The notes under the pieces were generated by a model. The model saw nothing but the letters and a program-made list of their open reading frames with translations. It ran no database searches and was not told where the DNA came from. 64,000 nt of DNA from Ehrlichia ruminantium str. Welgevonden (lineage in GTDB: Bacteria; Pseudomonadota; Alphaproteobacteria; Rickettsiales; Anaplasmataceae), in NCBI RefSeq assembly GCF_000026005.1, contig NC_005295.2, positions 1,356,655-1,420,654 on the forward strand, read 5' to 3'. Position numbers and translations under genes: made by a program. Below, piece by piece: positions 60,939 to 64,000 of this stretch. Every line of letters begins with the position of its first letter. Position 1 is the first letter of the stretch.

Positions 60939-62078
60939 ATGATAAGTAGCATTAATAGTTTGTATAATGTTCTGAATAGCAGTTCTTTTTATTTACTGTC
61001 ATTTCTTATTATAATGTCTATAATAGTGTTTGTACATGAATATGGTCATTATATTATAGCAAAGCTATGTAATGTAAAAATTGAAGTATTTTCTATAGGT
61101 TTTGGACCAGAGCTATTTGGTATAAATGATAAATCAGGAACTAGGTGGAAGTTTTCCCTAATACCACTAGGTGGATATGTCAAAATGTTAGGGGATGATG
61201 GTCCATCAAGCGCTACAGGAAGTTCTAGCAATTTACCAGAGAATGAAAAATCTTATGCATTTTGCGAGAAATCTTTATTACAAAAATCTCTCATAGCATT
61301 TGCTGGTCCGTTTGCAAACTTAATATTTAGCTTAGTATTACTTACAGCATTTTTTAACATACATGGTATTCTACGTCATAATTCAACAATAGGTGACGTA
61401 ATAGAAAATAGTGCTGCAGCAAATGCTGGTTTAGTAGCAGGAGATGTTATTCTAGAAATCAATGGTCATCACATCAGATGGTTTGAACAAATAAAAGAGT
61501 ACATGGAAAAATATGCACAAGATAATGAATTACTTATAAAGTACTCACGCAATAAAGATATACACATTATTAAGGTAAAACCAACACTAAAAGAAACAGA
61601 AGGATCTTCTAACAATATAAAAGCAAAGCCATTTCTAGGTGTAGTAATAAGTAATATTCCTAGCAATTATGAATCACAAAAACTGACCTTAGGTAATTCT
61701 TTTATTCAATCAATAAACTATACTTATCTATTATCTAAATCAATTCTACAAGTACTTGGTCAGATATTAACTGGGCAGCGCAGTCTTAACGAATTAGGCG
61801 GACCTATACGTATAGCTCAATATTCAGGGGAGTCAGTAAAACAAAACCAAGTATTGTTATGCATGGCAATGATATCTATTAACTTAGGTATAATTAATTT
61901 ACTTCCCATTCCAATGTTGGATGGAGGACATATTTTTCAATATCTAATTCAGGCAATATTACGTCGCAAAGAAGTCAATCCTAAGTATCAAAGATATGCA
62001 GCCACAATTGGGTTGATGTTATTGTTATCTTTAATGATTTTTGTCACGTTCAACGATGTAAGGAATATTTTTAAGTAG
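60939..62078 (+). CDS. rseP: RseP-type site-2 intramembrane zinc protease
   Basis: RseP cleaves membrane-embedded anti-sigma factors or leftover signal peptides inside the inner membrane. The 379-aa protein has the zinc motif HEYGH at residues 33-37 in the first helix (VHEYGHYIIAKL) and a second active-site motif NLLPIPMLDGGH near residues 318-330. A PDZ domain lies between (about 145-205, NSAAANAGLVAGDVILEINGH shown only in part by its AGLVAGDVI core). FSIGFGPELF follows the first helix as usual. It is directly upstream of bamA, an adjacency widespread in proteobacteria. Confidence 0.96.
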   Translation: MISSINSLYNVLNSSSFYLLSFLIIMSIIVFVHEYGHYIIAKLCNVKIEVFSIGFGPELFGINDKSGTRWKFSLIPLGGYVKMLGDDGPSSATGSSSNLPENEKSYAFCEKSLLQKSLIAFAGPFANLIFSLVLLTAFFNIHGILRHNSTIGDVIENSAAANAGLVAGDVILEINGHHIRWFEQIKEYMEKYAQDNELLIKYSRNKDIHIIKVKPTLKETEGSSNNIKAKPFLGVVISNIPSNYESQKLTLGNSFIQSINYTYLLSKSILQVLGQILTGQRSLNELGGPIRIAQYSGESVKQNQVLLCMAMISINLGIINLLPIPMLDGGHIFQYLIQAILRRKEVNPKYQRYAATIGLMLLLSLMIFVTFNDVRNIFK

Positions 62079-62082
62079 TTTT

Positions 62083-64000
62083 ATGCAATACGTTATTGTT
62101 ATTTTAATGTTATTATTTTCTTCCTGTGTTTATGCAGAAGCTCTTGATACTAAAGTAAAGCAAGTTCAAATTAATGGTAACCACAGGTTGGATTATAAAA
62201 CCATATATTTTTATTCAAAAGTTAACTTAGAAGATAATATTAAGGAAAGTACTATAAACCAAATTATCAAGAATTTATATTCTACACAGCTATTCTCAGA
62301 AGTTGAGGTATATGTTAATAAAGATAATTATTTAATAATAAACGTCAAAGAAAACCCTATTGTGAATGATATAATTTTTTACGGTAACAAGGAGTTTAAT
62401 AAAAAAACTTTACAAAATGATATATTAAAATTAAAAAAACTTGGTGTTTTTACTAAATCAAAGTTACAACGTGATATATCAGATTTACTATCATTATATC
62501 AAACTAAAGGTAAGTTAGGGGTTACAATTTCTCATGAAATACAGGAATTAGAAAATAACAAAGTTGATATAATTATTAGAATAAATGAAGGACCTACATC
62601 AAGAATAAAAAATATTAAATTCGTTGGAAATAAGTTCTTCTCTAGTATGGTATTAAAGAAAGCTATATTATCCACAGAATATTATCCATATAAAATATTC
62701 AACAGTAGTACTAAATTTGCACCTGAAAGGTTAATGCTTGATCAAGCTGCATTGTACAACTTTTACACATCTAAAGGTTTCATAGACTTTAAAGTAAAAT
62801 CTGCAGTTCCAGAAATCACTAATGATAAAAGTGTCAATCTAGTATTCTCTGTCGAAGAAGGAATACAGTACAAGTTTGGTAATAGTAATATAATTATAGA
62901 TAAGCAGACTAATAATACTCAGCTAAAAGAAGAGCTTGAAAAACTAATATTATCAAAAAACAAAGATACATTTAGTCCAGAAACTGTTAACAATTCTGTT
63001 GAAAGAATAACATGGCATTTAAGTAATAATGGAAATTTTTTCTCAGATGTAAAACACGAATATCAAATAAAAGATGGTGTAGTTGATGTAGACTATATTA
63101 TTTATACAGGAAATAAAGTTTACATTAATAATATAAACATTACTAATAATCAAAATACCATAGATAGAGTCATTAGACAGAAGCTGAATATTTCTGAAGG
63201 TGACATATATAATGCTAGTATCATTAATAGATCTTACAAAAATATTCTTGGTTTAGGATTTTTTGATTCTGTAAATGTGCAAAACCATAAGGTAAGTGAT
63301 AGTTTAGTAGACTTAAATTTCCAAGTAAAAGAAAAAGGAACTGGATCATTTGATATAGCAGCAGGATTCTCTTCAATTACTGGACTTGTAGGAAAAATAA
63401 ACATACAAGAAAGAAACTTGTTTGGTACTGGAAAAATCTTATCTCTACATCTAGAAAAGTCATCTTCCTCATTATCTAGCAGTATAGATTTTGCAGTACC
63501 AAATTTTCTAGAAACTGATTCAGCAGTAGGGTTTGGATTATTTTACTCACAACAGAATAAACCAAGCATGGAAAAGATTAACAGTAGCTTTATTGAGATC
63601 ATGAAAGATAATTCAGATGCTGCTTTTAGTAGTAGCAGCGCTGGTCTTATATTACACACATCACACAATATTACTGATGACTTAGGACTTTCACTGAATT
63701 ATTCTTACAAACATGTAAATATATTTAATGTTAAAGATACTGCTTCTGAAATAATAAAAGAACAAGCTGGTAAAAATGTTGATTCATCAGTTGGTTATTC
63801 TCTACAATTCCGTAAATTTGATAATGTATCTAAAATACACGACGGGTATTTACTCAAACTTCGTCAAAATTTTTCTGGCATCGGTGGAACTTTACATTAT
63901 ATTAAAACTGAAGGATCAGTACATTACAGCAAAGAACTATTACCAAAATTAAGTAGTGATATACTTCTCAGTATAAAAGCATCAATGGGATATGTATTTT
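62083..64000 (+). CDS. bamA: BamA (Omp85) outer membrane assembly protein, partial at window end
   Basis: BamA inserts beta-barrel proteins into the outer membrane. The gene starts 4 bases after rseP and runs off the window with about 639 codons visible. A signal peptide (MQYVIVILMLLFSSCVYA) is followed by POTRA domains: INGNHRLDYKTIYFYSKV (first), DIIFYGNKEFNKKTL (second), NIKFVGNKFFSSMVLKKAI (third), a fourth, and NINITNNQNTIDRVIRQKL (fifth) with LNISEGDIYNASIINRSY. The barrel begins about residue 425 with FDIAAGFSSITGLVGKINIQ and ERNLFGTGKILSL. Length so far is consistent with a normal BamA of about 750-800 aa; the C-terminal strand lies outside the window. Confidence 0.95.
   Translation, partial: MQYVIVILMLLFSSCVYAEALDTKVKQVQINGNHRLDYKTIYFYSKVNLEDNIKESTINQIIKNLYSTQLFSEVEVYVNKDNYLIINVKENPIVNDIIFYGNKEFNKKTLQNDILKLKKLGVFTKSKLQRDISDLLSLYQTKGKLGVTISHEIQELENNKVDIIIRINEGPTSRIKNIKFVGNKFFSSMVLKKAILSTEYYPYKIFNSSTKFAPERLMLDQAALYNFYTSKGFIDFKVKSAVPEITNDKSVNLVFSVEEGIQYKFGNSNIIIDKQTNNTQLKEELEKLILSKNKDTFSPETVNNSVERITWHLSNNGNFFSDVKHEYQIKDGVVDVDYIIYTGNKVYINNINITNNQNTIDRVIRQKLNISEGDIYNASIINRSYKNILGLGFFDSVNVQNHKVSDSLVDLNFQVKEKGTGSFDIAAGFSSITGLVGKINIQERNLFGTGKILSLHLEKSSSSLSSSIDFAVPNFLETDSAVGFGLFYSQQNKPSMEKINSSFIEIMKDNSDAAFSSSSAGLILHTSHNITDDLGLSLNYSYKHVNIFNVKDTASEIIKEQAGKNVDSSVGYSLQFRKFDNVSKIHDGYLLKLRQNFSGIGGTLHYIKTEGSVHYSKELLPKLSSDILLSIKASMGYVF

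Overview
The window is very AT-rich, with long gene-free stretches, many direct repeats and decayed gene copies around compact housekeeping operons. Gene content is that of an obligate intracellular Rickettsiales bacterium: several VirB2 pilin paralogs beside a second VirB4, hflK-hflC-htrA, rseP-bamA, sucB, sdhE and a minimal peptidoglycan-type protein. The wide spacing, a huge variable-number tandem repeat and partial gene duplications point to Ehrlichia, most likely E. ruminantium. That species call is inference from recall, not from a database search.

Layout. 0.4-3.2 kb: apaG (-) and purK (+). 4.4-29.1 kb: a minus-strand type IV secretion (T4SS) region. In transcription order it holds a virB2, another virB2, a decayed virB2, two more virB2 genes, a VirB4-2 whose Walker A motif is destroyed, and three very large secreted proteins (1710, 1304 and 735 aa). 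The three share an N-terminal region and a glycine-rich domain but differ completely at the C terminus (four helical repeats, three cysteine-rich repeats, nothing). This is the most interesting part of the window: it looks like a pilin plus surface-protein locus. 29.9-35.2 kb: a tightly packed plus-strand operon hflK-hflC-htrA-lolA-rnc-ctaG for membrane protein quality control, lipoprotein transport, RNA processing and oxidase assembly. 36.5-39.2 kb: a pair of M16 peptidases, one active and one lacking the zinc motif. 40.2-40.6 kb: about 65 perfect copies of a 7-bp repeat, followed by a small membrane protein with a clear promoter.

42-46.2 kb: lspA-ribF (-), a glutaredoxin (+), prmC and map (-). 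46.4-52.1 kb: a rearranged zone with a 12-C tract upstream of map, a near-identical inverted fragment of map, and two tandem copies of an unknown gene, one split by an in-frame TAG and one intact. More decayed map fragments appear to lie between them. 53-64 kb: sucB, a gamma-carbonic-anhydrase-like protein, a PBP5-like protein that has lost catalytic motifs, a DsbD-like protein, then divergent sdhE and rseP-bamA driven from overlapping head-on promoters. bamA runs off the end of the window.

The housekeeping genes serve the envelope (BamA, RseP, LolA, LspA, HtrA, DsbD), respiration (CtaG, SdhE, SucB) and translation or protein maturation (Map, PrmC, RNase III). The accessory parts (4-29 kb and 46-52 kb) are where duplication, decay and new surface or secreted proteins concentrate. 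No tRNA, rRNA, CRISPR array or insertion sequence was recognised.
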